From contig NC_089180.1 of NCBI RefSeq assembly GCF_947507565.1, positions 806,001-870,000 on the forward strand: 64,000 nt of DNA, written 5' to 3'. Positions 1 to 10,822 of this stretch are shown here, one piece after another (positions within the stretch are counted from its first letter, which is position 1; every line of letters starts with the position of its first letter). The DNA is from Oscarella lobularis. Its lineage: Eukaryota > Porifera > Homoscleromorpha > Homosclerophorida > Oscarellidae. Under the pieces are notes generated by a model. The model searched no databases, had not been told where the DNA came from, and saw nothing but the letters and a program-made list of their open reading frames with translations. Made by a program: the position numbers and the translations under genes.

Positions 1-1543
1 CTCCCGTATACGCGGAACCCCGGATAGCCACAGCGCGAATTTCGAGAACTTACGCGAATTCCTCAAAGACTACTTCCTACACCGCCAAATACGTATAACA
101 CACTATTCTTATTACAATAGATGGCATTTAAAACAGCGAAAAAGCTCGTTGAAACGTTAAACGTCGACATGCAAAAAAACGCGATTTTATGACGTCAAAC
201 CTCAAATACGCCCACCAGACCCTACACCCATATTAAACTACATAAAATTATCTACAAAACACCAGTAAAACAATTGTCAATCCTTCTAATCTACTATACA
301 AAATAACGGGTATTAGTTGACAGTTCACAAAAACACGAATTCCTTAATAATAAATAGAGATTACACCCAATGACGTCATCCACAGGATTTTAGATAGAGC
401 TCCAAAAGCGCTCTCCATTGATGTATAATACAAACATAACGGGCCAAACGTAACACTAATCCCGCAACTTATTGATTTTAAGCGATTTTTAGAAAAATGA
501 AATTCTGCATAACTTCGTAGAAACTCACTGAAACCACTTGGGATTTTTTTCAGTGGGGGCCACGCATAGTAGAATTGCATTCCACAACTCCCCTAACAAA
601 TCCCCACGTTTCCCTGGTAACTAAAAATCTTAAAAGATTTTTCCCTACCAATACCCCTTTAACCAACCATAACTTTAAACTCAAAGCACGAATCGGGCTT
701 CCAATCTCCCTTTCCGGAGATCTACCACTAGGGATTCCTCTAAACTAACCGTTGCCATGGTTACTAAACCTTTTGTCGACCCCTCCTATAAAAACCCTCC
801 TACAAACCACTCTACACCTCCCTAACACTACAGAACCATAGAAATTACCTCACCCCTACAATTACCTCACCCTTAAATCTTCTATATACGGGCTGTCAGT
901 GTAGTGACGTAAGTGTTCATGTTACGAGGCGTGGTAGTGACGTCAGGAGGTTATTAGCGAATATTAGAGGAGGGGCTCCAGCCTCCAGTTCTGGCCAAAC
1001 TGGTGACCAGGAGAGTAGCTAGGCAGACGTCAATAAAGCCTAAGTTTAACTAGCTACAGAGAGCGCGTCGAAAGAACGGGGCCGTGGCCCGGAAAGGGCT
1101 GCGTCCCCCAGCGGACAATCCTTGCGCCAGCGGGTACGCAATCGTGACAAAAAGGAGCCCGTTTACGGTGGCGTAACTGTAGCCACGGCGATATGGATAA
1201 CCTCTATACTGTAGTCTAGAACGGTCTAGAACGCGATCGCGGAACCAAAAATTCCCATGCGCGACGGACCTTCAGAACTCGATCGCGCAAGGATAAAACG
1301 CACGTCTAAACAAAACAGGAGCCATTCGAACGAGAGCGAACGCTCGCCAAAGGAGCACATTGAATTCGAAACAAAAAAATAGCACCAGTATCAGCAAACC
1401 CGGATGCCCTGTCGCGTAAAAACATGTTTCTCCGACACCAAAAAAAAAAAACAGGGTTACTGCACTCAAGACCACAGACAACATTGAGGACGAGGAACAA
1501 GACGGAAACAAAGAATCAACATTGACTACAAAAAATGAAGTAG
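1..1543. other. No gene recognised (left edge)
   Basis: I see no convincing coding exon on either strand here. A TATA-like stretch near 883-888 and an AATAAA near 1031-1036 are present. I could not define terminal repeats, so I do not call an LTR. Short minus-strand ORFs at 1272-1547 overlap each other in different frames and look like chance. Confidence 0.5.
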
Positions 1544-2880
1544 TCACTTTTTCTCGTCATCGCCGCCGCTCTTCAAAGGATGTCCTTCATTGAGGACGAT
1601 GTACTTGATTGCATTACTATGTAATTCAAGCTCACCAAGATTTACGTATCGAAGAAGATCGCGTTTGAGCAGTTGACGTATTGCTGCATCACAATCGACC
1701 CCTTTGGCTTTGAAGTCATCCTGTCCCGCTCGATCTCGCAATTCAGTGGCCTTTTCGAATCCCTTTGAATTCTCGGCGAGAAGACGAAGAATTCGATACT
1801 GAAACTCTTGAGCGGGTTCGGATTTCTCAATTCTCGGCCAAACAGAAAAGACTTTGGCTAAATCATCATTGGGCACAGACAAGACTGACTTAAACAGCTC
1901 TTCTTTTGTTGTAATTGCTTTAGCTACGCTTTCACGGGCCGGCTTAGGGGGAGCGGCTATTCCAAAAAGACGCTTCAAAGCTGCTTTGAGTCCTCCTCCT
2001 TCCTTCGACGTCCACTTAGGCTTTTCTTTAACGGCGTTAGCTGCATTCTTCAGCAGGTCAATTCTTCCACCGGTCACGCACTTGTACACGTCATCGGCAT
2101 CAAACTTTTTTCCTGCTGCTTCAAATCGTTTCTTCAGAAACTCCTTGGCCTCCTCCTCGCTGACGTCACGTGAAAATACCAGTTTAAGGCGAGATGAACT
2201 GCTCACTGACCTCATTACATCGAGAGCCACCCCACTGGAATCAACCAGTATCCAGTGAATCACGCCATCATCTGCGTGGTCTTTAGCCCTATCAAGTAAC
2301 TTGCGAAGTTCCTCCGGCCCTCGAAGATCAGACGGAGGAAGAGGAACGAGTTTGTTGACCCCGTCAATGATGATCGTCGTCACTCGACCGTTTGCATATT
2401 CCCTCGCTGATTCACCCAAACGGTGGGTTACTTCACTAAGAGAAATTTCAGGCGCTTGCTCTTTGGCAAATGCCTTCCTTATTAAGTTAGGGACCGCATT
2501 TAAAAGGCCATGCATGACTGCAGGTTGATCCATGGAGAAGGCTTTAGCAAGACACTTATAAAGTGGCTGCTCTGCAGTGACGTAATGAACACCCTTGACT
2601 CCTTCCTTGCGCAACTCATCGACTACTTCCATCATTGCACGCGATTTTCCTGCTCGGTGAGGCCCAATGTAAACATGAAAATATGACGAGGGGGAGAAAG
2701 GGCTCATGATCAGTTCTCTGAGTCTCGCTTTCTCTTCCGTTCGATCAACGTAATCTTCATTGGCAATGGGGGACAACTTCTTATTGGTAGTCGAAGAGAG
2801 ACGTTTTTCAAAATACAAAATTCTTCCACAGCAATAGAGAAAGTATCCCGCAGCCGAAGCGAGGAGGATCGAAGTCTTTG
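1544..2880 (-). CDS. P-loop NTPase with N-terminal membrane segment (CR/STAND-like), last exon
   Basis: A single long open exon of about 445 codons ends at a TGA at 1544-1546. Seen: a Walker A motif GPHRAGKS near 2644-2665, a Walker B strand TTIIIDGVNKL about 95 residues later, then WILVDSSG and LKLVFSRDVSEEEAKEFL, the order expected of an AAA/STAND-type ATPase. The ORF runs upstream of the first possible start (2818) without ATG; an acceptor-like AATGTAG at 2881-2887 suggests an earlier coding exon. The added residues ILLASAAGYFLYCC (about 2815-2867) form a hydrophobic helix just before the NTPase, so membrane attachment is likely. The C-terminal 150 residues are helical and unrecognised. 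Family knowledge: P-loop NTPases of this sort head Crinkler/RHS-type proteins, and two nuclease-kinase genes of that style lie within 12 kb. Substrate and function are unknown; the 5' exon was not found. Confidence 0.7.
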
Positions 2881-4503
2881 CTACATTAATGAAAGGGGTG
2901 GGTTAGGGGATTTTTTAACATCTACTTCCTAGCAAATACCATTTCGTGACACAAAGTCTTTCAATTGAAGCAGTCTATTAGAGCCACTAGCTGGGAAGGT
3001 CAACGAAAAGTTGAAAAGCGTCCTGATACCGCTCAAAAAGTTTCTGCCTTTCATATTTGCCCATATGTCTTTCCATCGCTGAAATTTCAATGGAGGCCGT
3101 TCATTAGAGCCGCTACCTGGGAGGGTCAACAAAGAGTTGAGCGGTGGCGGCATCTCCTGATACCGCTGGAAACGTTTCTACCATTTTTTTTGCCATTTTC
3201 AGCAAAAAGTCTTCCAATTGGTAGTGAGAGACGTTGCTTTGCACTACTCCAGCCGCAGCCGCCCTTGAGAAGAAGCCCGTTGCTCAAAGTACTGTAACAA
3301 ACGAATCAATAGATACATTGGATCAATCCACTTTACAAATACATACTGATTCAAACGAGACAAAAGCATTTCGAATTCTTTTAATTCAACGGCCCGGGCC
3401 GCACACACACTCTCTATTAATTAATTAAGCTAATGATAAAAAACACATTAGTGACATTACTATTCTTTCCCAACAAAACTTTGAACAAGTCACGTGACAC
3501 TCTAGACGACGTATGGGTTACAATGTCGCCGGGGAGCAGGCGTGTCATATTATATATTCATCATGTGACGTTCAACAATCAGCGGCGGCGGAGATCGTTT
3601 GCCTAGTTCGTTTCCCTAGTACGTAAAACGATCCCCGCCCGCCGCGCGGGCCCCCAACATGCATTCTCCGGCGGCAAGTCGCAATAAGTCCGTCAAGGAA
3701 AAGGTGTAAGTGTGAGGGAAAGCGGCGGCGGTGGCGGCGGCTGAGTGGTGGCAAAATCAAAAAGCTACGACGCTTCGGCTCTCTCACCTGCCGATTGAAA
3801 GCTTTTAGATCGTCACCAGAACCAGGATCGTCCGATTGGAGCGGTGCCGAACTCAGCCGAAGAGATTCGAGCGCACAATGACTTGTGGGAAGTCCCCAAC
3901 TGGCGCATGCGCAGTGAGCAGCGGTATCTAACCATAGATGTATGAGAGATCATCTATGATCTAACTAGATGTAATTACATCTATGGTGAAACTGGCTGAT
4001 TTCGAGCAGGAAATTTTTAGACAAACCCCATTAGGAACTTGTTTAATTATTAAAAGGCTAAGGCAGCGCTGAAAAGGTTTTTCTGCAGTTATCTTCGCGT
4101 TTTTGCTGTTTATCGGAATTTTCGCGCCGCGCAACGACTTCGTGTTTATAGACCGAGCGGTACGTAGAGGCGAGGAGAGCGACAGCCGAGCGTTTCTTTT
4201 GCTTTTTCGCCGGGTTTTCGCGGTGCGCGGGGCCCGGTGATGTTTCTGTGTGATCGCGTCTCTTTGGTGGGCGTTTTCTTACCTTTGTCGTTGTTGATGT
4301 TGAGCCTTCGTTTCTTCCCAACGAGGGGCCTCATTTCCATTCGTCTACCCCATTGCGGGGGCCCCATTTCCCTACGGTGCTAATTATCTCGCTGCGTTCT
4401 TCGCCCTTCTCTTCTTTCCGCTTTTGCTCCGTTTTTGCTGCGCGTGACGTGTTCCAAGCTGTATATAGACGTAATAAGATTAGCCACGTGACCTCTCGAA
4501 CCA
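2881..4503. other. Intergenic region, no gene
   Basis: Besides the imperfect repeats at 2957-3215, this stretch holds a small inverted repeat at 3931-3987 (12-bp arms ACCATAGATGTA / TACATCTATGGT around a second ATCTATGAT palindrome). The short ORFs at 3572-3787 and 4058-4720 are low-complexity or overlapping, and I do not support them. Confidence 0.5.
2957..3215. repeat. Imperfect tandem repeat, two units of about 130 bp
   Basis: Unit 1 (from about 2957) and unit 2 (from about 3088) share TTAGAGCC, CTGGGA, GGTCAAC, a TTGA block, CTGATACCGCT and AAGTTTCTGCC/AACGTTTCTACC in the same order. A further TTCCAATTG near 3213 resembles the start of unit 1. They lie just upstream of the NTPase exon, and no function is apparent. 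Confidence 0.6.
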
Positions 4504-4512
4504 GTGAGTCCC

Positions 4513-5017
4513 TAGTCAGGTGACCTGACCCTTCACGTGACTCGGGGAGAAGGGTCAGGCCTATGTCTAACTGTTGCCGCCGCACTGTACAGTGCGGCCC
4601 AATCACAGGCCGAGACCTCTGTGACGTCGTTATCAAATTAATTACGTAGTACTCGCTGGCACGTGATCTCTGAGCCTCGAAAGAAGGGACCTTTATCGAA
4701 CGCGGCGATAGAAAAAGCAATCGACTTCTCAGCTGCGAAGCTTCTCATCGAAAACGTCTATCCCGACGATCGACGATTACCTTCCAAATATCAAGCTCGC
4801 TGCGCGTCGACGAAGGTTCAAAAGTCGTGCATTCGCCGCAGCCTAGATACAACTCCAAAGCCATGTATCGTGTGCTGGTCGACCGTGTGGTCAATTACGT
4901 CACAATCAAGCTAAGTGGATAATTGGGGCTTCCGGATTCCTACGGCAACACTTCGACATAGGGCGTTTGACCTGACCCTTCTCCCCGGGTCACGTGAAGG
5001 GTCAGGTCACCTGACTA
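4513..5017. mobile_element. 505-bp non-autonomous element with about 50-bp TIRs and 9-bp TSD (Mutator-like MITE)
   Basis: The left end starts TAGTCAGGTGACCTGACCCT and the right end, reverse-complemented, starts with the same 20 bases. The arms continue through CTTCACGTGAC(T/C)CGGGGAG and AAGGGTCAGG with one mismatch. The element is bracketed by the direct repeat GTGAGTCCC at 4504-4512 and 5018-5026, a 9-bp target-site duplication. Nine-base duplications with long TIRs are typical of Mutator-like elements. The interior (about 390 bp) has only a short open frame (4663-4914) with no transposase motif. Confidence 0.75.
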
Positions 5018-5026
5018 GTGAGTCCC

Positions 5027-5890
5027 CATTCGTGCACTTGGGGCCCCGCCGACAATGTCCCATCTAGTCTTTCTTCTTCCCTTTCTTAAGCGGCTCGGCC
5101 CGTACTCCGGCGATCTTTCCCTTCTCCGTCGCGCCGACGCTTACACGGAAGCGGAAATCGTACAGACTACGCCTCGTCGCGAAAGCGAATTCTCTCGATC
5201 TCGACCTCATACCGCTCGTTCATACTGTACGTTCGGTCACTTGGGATTCGTGCTGAAGCACGAACCCGCGCGACGTGACGTTAGTGGCATTCCGATTCAG
5301 CGGCGCTAGCCAAACGACTCGTCGCCGACGTGGCGCGTCTCCATCCGAACGCGAAGCGAATACACGTCGGCGGCGGCGAAGTCGGCGGAATAGGAAAACC
5401 AACCCCTCCACCAATGCACTCACCTCACCCTTTCCATACCGTTTCCCCTTACAATACGCATATGAGGCACTTATCTAATAGTTCCCCTCTTGATAATTCC
5501 CCTCCTGTGAATTGAGCCACGTCCCTCCAGAAAAATTTCCCCACGTTTCTTCATAATTGCTGTTCCCGCAACTTGAACCAACTTCAGTCTACGACAATGA
5601 AAATGACGTTAGGAGAGCACCTTGACTGACGACTTAGGCATACTAACCCTGTGTCCCAGTGGACTCCGCAGCATGTCCTGCCGACACCCCTAGAAAAAAA
5701 ACCAATAATGTACTACCGCATTAATTAGGGAAGAAAATAAAAATAAAGAATGAAGGGTCGTTTAGTGTCGCTACGGACGATGTCGATCGCGACAAGACGG
5801 GAGGCTTTTGATCAGTCAATGCGAGCTCGTGCGAATAACCGCTAGTCTGGACCGGAGCTATAAATATAGAGTCTGGACATAGATGTTTGG
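5027..5890. other. Intergenic region, no gene
   Basis: Several mutually overlapping short ORFs at 5055-5515 show no domain and are probably chance products of CG-rich sequence. A 7-bp-stem hairpin (TTCGTGC...GCACGAA) lies near 5248-5266. Nothing else was recognised. Confidence 0.5.
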
Positions 5891-5923
5891 ATGCCAGACC
5901 CTCCCCGAGCGAGGGTCTGGCAT
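5891..5923. repeat. Perfect 13-bp hairpin
   Basis: Arms ATGCCAGACCCTC and GAGGGTCTGGCAT flank a 7-nt loop. The core CCAGACCCTC/GAGGGTCTGG is shared with the much larger palindrome at 11159-11247, suggesting one family of hairpin insertions. Confidence 0.75.
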
Positions 5924-5959
5924 GCAGCGTCGAGACGAGACCCCAGTCGTTTGTTCTAG

Positions 5960-6370
5960 ATTGGAAGAGCTAAAGAAGATGCTCGACGGCAACAAGGACG
6001 GCCAAAAACTCGAATCGATGAAGCGAATCATAGGAGTAAGCGGGCGAAGCGAAAGCGTGGTCACGTGACGCATCTCTAAGGCCGAAACGTCTCCGCTCTT
6101 TTCCGCGCCGTCGTGAAGAACGTCGTGTCGAAGTACGAATGCGCGTATCAAGAAACTCGTTTACGTTAACCTAATGCGCTATGCCGAAGAAGAACAGGAT
6201 CTCGCTCTTCTCATCAGCACCTCTCAGAAAGCTCTCAAGGCAGAGAGACAGAGACATATCAAAATAGCCACTTGATCGACCCTACCCATAGTACGTCTAG
6301 GATTCGCGCCAGCGCTTTGCGTGTACTCTCAAGCACACGCGTTCCCGTTATGATGCTTGCGCTGAAGGAG
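5960..6370 (+). pseudogene. AP-3 complex beta subunit fragment, frame-broken
   Basis: Three pieces in order on the plus strand resemble the conserved adaptin-N region of AP-3 beta: LEELKKMLDGNKDGQK plus LESMKRII (5960-6035, after a TTGTTCTAG acceptor), [14 protein letters not shown] (about 6093-6134) followed by [20 protein letters not shown] and QKALK (about 6148-6240), and RIRASALRVLSSTRVPV plus MMLALKE (about 6300-6370, ending at a GTAGGC donor). A frameshift separates the VVSK piece from IKKLVYV (near 6147), and the linker after MKRII runs into a TGA unless an intron removes it. AP-3 beta is a vesicle-coat subunit of over 1000 residues; only about 110 are here and no flanking exons were seen. 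I read it as a decayed or misassembled gene fragment. Family identity is confident; pseudogene status moderately so. Confidence 0.72.
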
Positions 6371-6411
6371 GTAGGCATCATAAGAGGATAATTTAATTAA
6401 CATGCATAAGT

Positions 6412-8538
6412 TCAAAGTTTATTGAGTTCGTCAATAACGTTCTGAAGATTGGAGGCATCATCTTCCTTCGTAATCGTCACCGGAATCTTCGTGGTTTTCA
6501 TGACGCACAATTTGTCTTCGACTGCTTTTGACCATCCAATGCCCGTTCTCATTTCCAGCGGATAGAAAACTTCTCCTTCCTTTCCAGCCAGCTCAAAATC
6601 AATCAACGTAATGCGTTGAGTATTCTCGTTGTACATGATGTTTGGTCTTCTAAGGTCTCCGTGAACAAAGTCAGTGGAACCCAAAGATTTCATTGCGACT
6701 TCCAGAGCGTCGATCACTGCAGCCTTATGTTCCTCCAGGTAATTGTCTGGGAGTTCAGAAAGGGGAGAAGCGTCTGAAACTTCGTCCATGACTATCATTG
6801 TCTTTCCCGCGTGCTTATCAACGCAAAGCAGTCTTGGTGCGAGAGGTGGATCGAGCTTAGACAAATGAGCATGTGCCTTTTCACCGTATTGCAAAGCGGT
6901 GAACTTGACGACAATTGATTTCTCCTTCTCGCCACTTCCTTTTTCTTTAGCCTTGAAAGTCATTCCTTTATAGCACTTCTCGTATTTAAACGAACGCATC
7001 GAACCGTTTTTGTAGCTAGTGACAGAAGGATACATCATCAGATCGTTCCCTTCATAGACAGCCACCAGCCTCTTCAGTCCTTCAAGCCACTTTCCAAGCA
7101 CACGAGCCACTTGAACTTTATTAAGGACGTCACAGAGGACAGACGCCAGGTGTGTGTACGCCATCTTCGTTTTCGTTATTTGGTGTACATGTATGAATGG
7201 GTCGCCTTCATTTTCATCATAAACAACAATAGTTGCAAAAATTGATAGCAGATTTCTTTGAAATGTAAAGCCAAAGCAGGGAAAGTAGCCCTCAACGGCG
7301 GCAAGAGGGCAATCACTGGCAGAAAGGAAGCGTCGTATGATGTACTGGTATTGAAGAAATTGAAAAACAGGATCTCCTTTACAAAGGCGTGTTTTCACTT
7401 CGCCTGTGCCAATACGGACTGCCTTGTTGCTTTTAAGGCGAAAAGTGACATCAGCTCTGGTCGAAGATCCGCCCACGTCGAAAGACACAGTACCTAGGCC
7501 TTTGCCAGCTTGATCCTGAGCGTCTGTTTCAATACTGAAATCCAGACCATGACTTATCAGCCATCGAGAAAAGACTTCGCTGAGAGATTTGCTGATGTCG
7601 TTATCACTGGCATCAAAGTCTACATGGACAAGACAGTCAGCGGAGAGCAAGTCAAGCTCTGAATCGTCGTTGTCGTCCAAAAAGAATGGAAGAAATGCAT
7701 CCGAGTATGAGGCAGCAAACTTGGATCCAGTTAGGAAATTCTCAGAAAATACGTTATGATCCTTAGTTGATACATCCCCTGGCGACATAAGCGTATCCTA
7801 AAAGAATTAGCTAATGAAGACACATAAATTATGCCATTATCATACCGAACACTTAATTTCAACATCATTGGAAGTGAGTTTTTTCGATTGGTCGTTTCTC
7901 AGGGCAATGCAGCGATACCATCCGAAGTCTTCCCGCCTCCGCAAAATCAAATTCAGTGTGGAATCGTTACCTTGTTTCACATCTTTCCAATACTTTTTCT
8001 CTCTATTCTTCGTCGTCGTATTCACTATTGTGGATCCATTGGTAACGGACGTTTGACCCTGAACAACGAAAACGAAGACTGACATTTTCGTCCCAGCTTG
8101 CTTTAAGGTGAGTGGGATTGTCAATAATCTTCCATTCTAGAATTGCGCCATAGCATAAAAAAAAATAAAATAAATAAACTGACCTCGGGCGCCATCTTCG
8201 ATCTGCTCTTCGTCCTTTCCAGCACCTTTTGCTCGTTCGGCTTCAATTTGTCGTTCCGCGTCTTCAGCTTTTCGTTCGGCCTTTACTCGTCCGGCTCGTT
8301 CGTCTTCAGCTTCTCGTTCGGCCTTTGCTCGTCCGGCTCGTTCGGCTTCAGCTTCGGCTCGTCGGGTTTCAGCTTCTCGTTCGGCCTTTACTCGTCCGGC
8401 TCGTTCGGCTTCAGCTTCTCGTTCGGCCTTTGCTCGTTCGGCTCGTTCGGCTTCAGCTTCTCGTTCGGCCGCTTCAGCTCGTGCTATCGCTTTTTTCGCT
8501 ATTTCCATCGCGTCGAAATTTTGGGTTAGGTCGTCCAT
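6412..8538 (-). CDS. Coiled-coil / Ig-like / PD-(D/E)XK nuclease / kinase-like protein (CR-type)
   Basis: Three exons are inferred: 8538-8184, 8136-7846 and 7797-6412, with short introns. Exon 1 starts at an ATG and encodes about 118 residues of Ala/Glu/Arg-rich coiled coil. Exon 2 looks like one Ig domain: SLRFRCSGSNVRYQW gives the first Cys and the core Trp, and EDFGWYRCIAL gives the Y-x-C. It is 1 nt out of frame in the middle (near 8027), so either a small indel is present or the gene is broken. Exon 3 encodes a probable nuclease core (RADVTF then GEVK, about residues 112-132 of its ORF) and a kinase-like domain: VVKF lysine, HGDLRRPN catalytic loop, and DFE in place of DFG. The order nuclease then kinase, and the AGKEGEVFYP block after DFE, match Crinkler/RHS-like effector C-termini. 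The Ig exon is unexpected in that family. Substrate unknown. Confidence 0.75.
8230..8480 (-). repeat. Coding minisatellite in the coiled-coil exon
   Basis: On the minus strand, units encoding AEAERAGRVKAERE and variants repeat with a period of 14 residues (42 bp). The repeat lies wholly inside exon 1 of the Ig-nuclease-kinase gene, so unit number should change coiled-coil length without breaking the frame. Confidence 0.75.
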
Positions 8539-9906
8539 TTCACGCTCCGCTCGACCGTTTATGAGTTGAACTAGATAATGATGGCCTTTCGTGAACCATC
8601 ATGGGATCCCCGAACACCCCCAGCGCATTCTTATTACTCTAATTTTTGTAAAGCCTTTTTGCATACTCTGCATCGCACTGCCTAACCACGTGAGTTGGCA
8701 TGCTTTATTTTTGGCAAAAGTCTACAATTTGACCTCTTATGTAAGCGTGACACAGGGCTATACCTCTCCTAACCCCAACCTCTGCCCCTTTGGGTGATCG
8801 TGTCACGAGGCCCATTATCAGCTCGCAGTTGGGTTTGCGTGCTGCGAGCTGCGCTCGCAGCACGACAAACCCAACGTGCTCCTTTACTGCGTTCCCTTTA
8901 TGAATGTTACTGATAAAGCTCATTGCTATGTGCCCGTTATGTTTAATAGTACAGTGCCAATCAGCATAAACTTCCAAAATGACTCTCGCGCGCTAATCCT
9001 CACGAAATTTAAATTCTTTTAACTTTTGGGGTTTCTGTACCCGTAATTCAAAAAAAAGACACTTTACGCAAGCATTTTAGCAAAAAAGCGAACTAAATCG
9101 CTTCACCCGTTCGTCAGAAAAAAATGATGTCGCAGTTTGTGCGTCGTTTTGGGCTTTGCGATTTTTTGGCTTCCTATGAGCATCGCGCCAAACCCCGCCT
9201 ATCGTTTTCTGCATCTTATTAGTTTATCTAAATTTTCATAATAGCGATTTGCGATTTATGCGATCGTTTTCTCGGTAGAGCAATTTTTCTCCAAATAAGT
9301 CCTTCTCGTTTTCGCGATTTTTCTATCTCAGCGTACCCTATAGTTCGAATTTTTTTTAACTGATGCGTAGGGAAAGGGTAGATCTAACTTTTCATAATAG
9401 GGATTTCTCAAATTTGGCTTCGTTTTTGAGATTCGAACGCCAAAAGAATTTGCTAATTATGGCCTAGCGCGCGCACCAGTTTTAGACAGAAAATCGTCTC
9501 GATTTTCGGCATTACGAGGGTCCGTTTTAGATTTCGTGAATGACAATTACTTTGTTAGTACATAATGCGTCCTATGCGAGTTGTAGAAAGAATTTCTCGG
9601 CGTTTTTTGCTTTTTTCGAGATACCGCCTGTTGGCGTCACTCCTTTGTGACGTTATTGCACGTGATTAAAGTGCTCCTTTCTATTGGCTAAGAAACTAAC
9701 TGCGTTCTATGATTCCGCGACCCACCCCAAAAAATAGTTTAGGCTTTCCTGAATCTGGCGATGCGCTCAAAAGCCTCGTACGCGAAATTTACAGCGATAT
9801 AGCGAGCTTTAGATTTTGGAAGTTTATGCTGATTGGCACTGTATTTATCCTCGATAATGTAGCCTGTATAATATGCCTACTCCTTCCTGAAAAGTTTTGA
9901 ACACAA
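8539..9906. other. Intergenic region, no gene
   Basis: Apart from the hairpin at 8828-8875, this is AT-rich unique sequence. The two short ORFs (8591-8797 and 9709-9900, plus strand) show no motif. The upstream regulatory region of the minus-strand gene should lie at its left edge, but I see no clear promoter element. Confidence 0.5.
8828..8875. repeat. Near-perfect 22-bp hairpin
   Basis: The left arm GTTGGGTTTGCGTGCTGCGA continues to GC. The right arm is its reverse complement with a single extra base (one bulge), around a 3-nt TGC loop. It lies about 300 bp upstream of the coiled-coil/Ig/nuclease/kinase gene. Confidence 0.75.
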
Positions 9907-9908
9907 TC

Positions 9909-10413
9909 CAGGGTTCCTATCTACTGTGACGTCGCAATTTTATGTACATTTTGTTCAAAATACGGGAGAGTATGACATCACAATGAACGTGGATGTCATA
10001 AAGGCACCTGTGTGCGTGATTGGTCTAAGTGCGATTGTGACGTCAGTGTATACCGACAGACAAACACTTTGGTTTTTGGGCGATCACGTTTGAGAGCCCC
10101 TCACACCAGGGCGCGCGCGGGCTTCGCCCGCGCGCGCCCTGGTGTTCGGGGAACTATGGTTTTACTAAGTGCACGGCGTCCAATAACGATCCGGGGTTAC
10201 TCTATACTGTGACGTCACTTTTTGGTGGAGAGTATGACATCACAATGAACGTGATGTCATAAAGGCACCTGTGTGCGTGATTGGTCTAAGTGCGATTGTG
10301 ACGTCAGTGTATACCGACAGACAAACACTTTGGTTTTTGGGCGATCACGTTTGAGAGCCCCTCCCACCAGGGCGCGCGCGGGCTTCGCCCGCGCGCGCCC
10401 TGGTGTTCGGGGA
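9909..10413. repeat. Tandem duplication (about 245 bp x 2), each copy with a perfect GC hairpin
   Basis: Copy 1 (about 9909-10152) and copy 2 (about 10191-10413) share the same blocks in order: CTGTGACGTC, GAGAGTATGACATCACAATG, AAGGCACCTGTGTGCGTGAT, CAGTGTATACCGACAGACAA. Each ends with a 41-nt perfect hairpin (10104-10144 and 10365-10405): 19-bp arms starting CACCAGGGCGCGCGCGGGC and a TTC loop. Copy 1 has a longer TGTACATTTTGTTCAAAATA insert that copy 2 lacks. Confidence 0.85.
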
Positions 10414-10583
10414 AAAACGTGAGCATGCGCGCGAGTAGAGCGACATCCCTTCCCAACGCAGCGGGTCAATTCGGTCGGAGCAGGTTCTCTATTTTACGAG
10501 AGCACGCGTCGTCGCCTCGCAAACCGACGCTCGATTGAAAGCGACAAGAGAAGTCGAAACGAAACGATGTGAGAATTGCGTAT

Positions 10584-10822
10584 AGAGCACTTGCGATTAC
10601 GTCACGAAATGACGTATTTATGCCCAAACCCGTATTTCCGCAGGGCAAATTTTAGTGTGGCTAGTAGTCTCTCCCCGACGATATGAAATCGCGTTACCAA
10701 AAAAAGGTTTCATTCATTCATGGCGAAGTTCTGTACGCACGTAAAAAAGGTGGTTACTTATCGCGTTTGCCCTGCGGAAATACGGGTACGTGGGATTTGT
10801 GACGTCAAACGCAAGTGCTCTA
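10584..10822. mobile_element. MITE copy 1 (about 237 bp, TA-flanked, TIR GAGCACTTGCG)
   Basis: The left end is GAGCACTTGCG...ACGTCAC and the right end GTGACGTC...CGCAAGTGCTC, with nested inverted arms containing CCCGTATTTCCGCAGGGCAAA and its complement (first 20 bases identical). TA lies on both sides. A second, inverted copy occurs at 31045-31279, which proves it is a dispersed repeat. No coding capacity. Confidence 0.8.

Noticed and set aside
840-1060. LTR with TATA box and AATAAA
   Set aside because: No matching second LTR, primer-binding site or pol-like ORF was found nearby.
4663-4914. Transposase remnant inside the 505-bp element
   Set aside because: The 83-codon frame has no catalytic motif or resemblance that I recognise.
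8143-8564. Plus-strand Phe/Ser- and Leu/Val/Arg-rich ORFs
   Set aside because: Antisense shadows of the Ala/Glu/Arg coiled-coil minisatellite.
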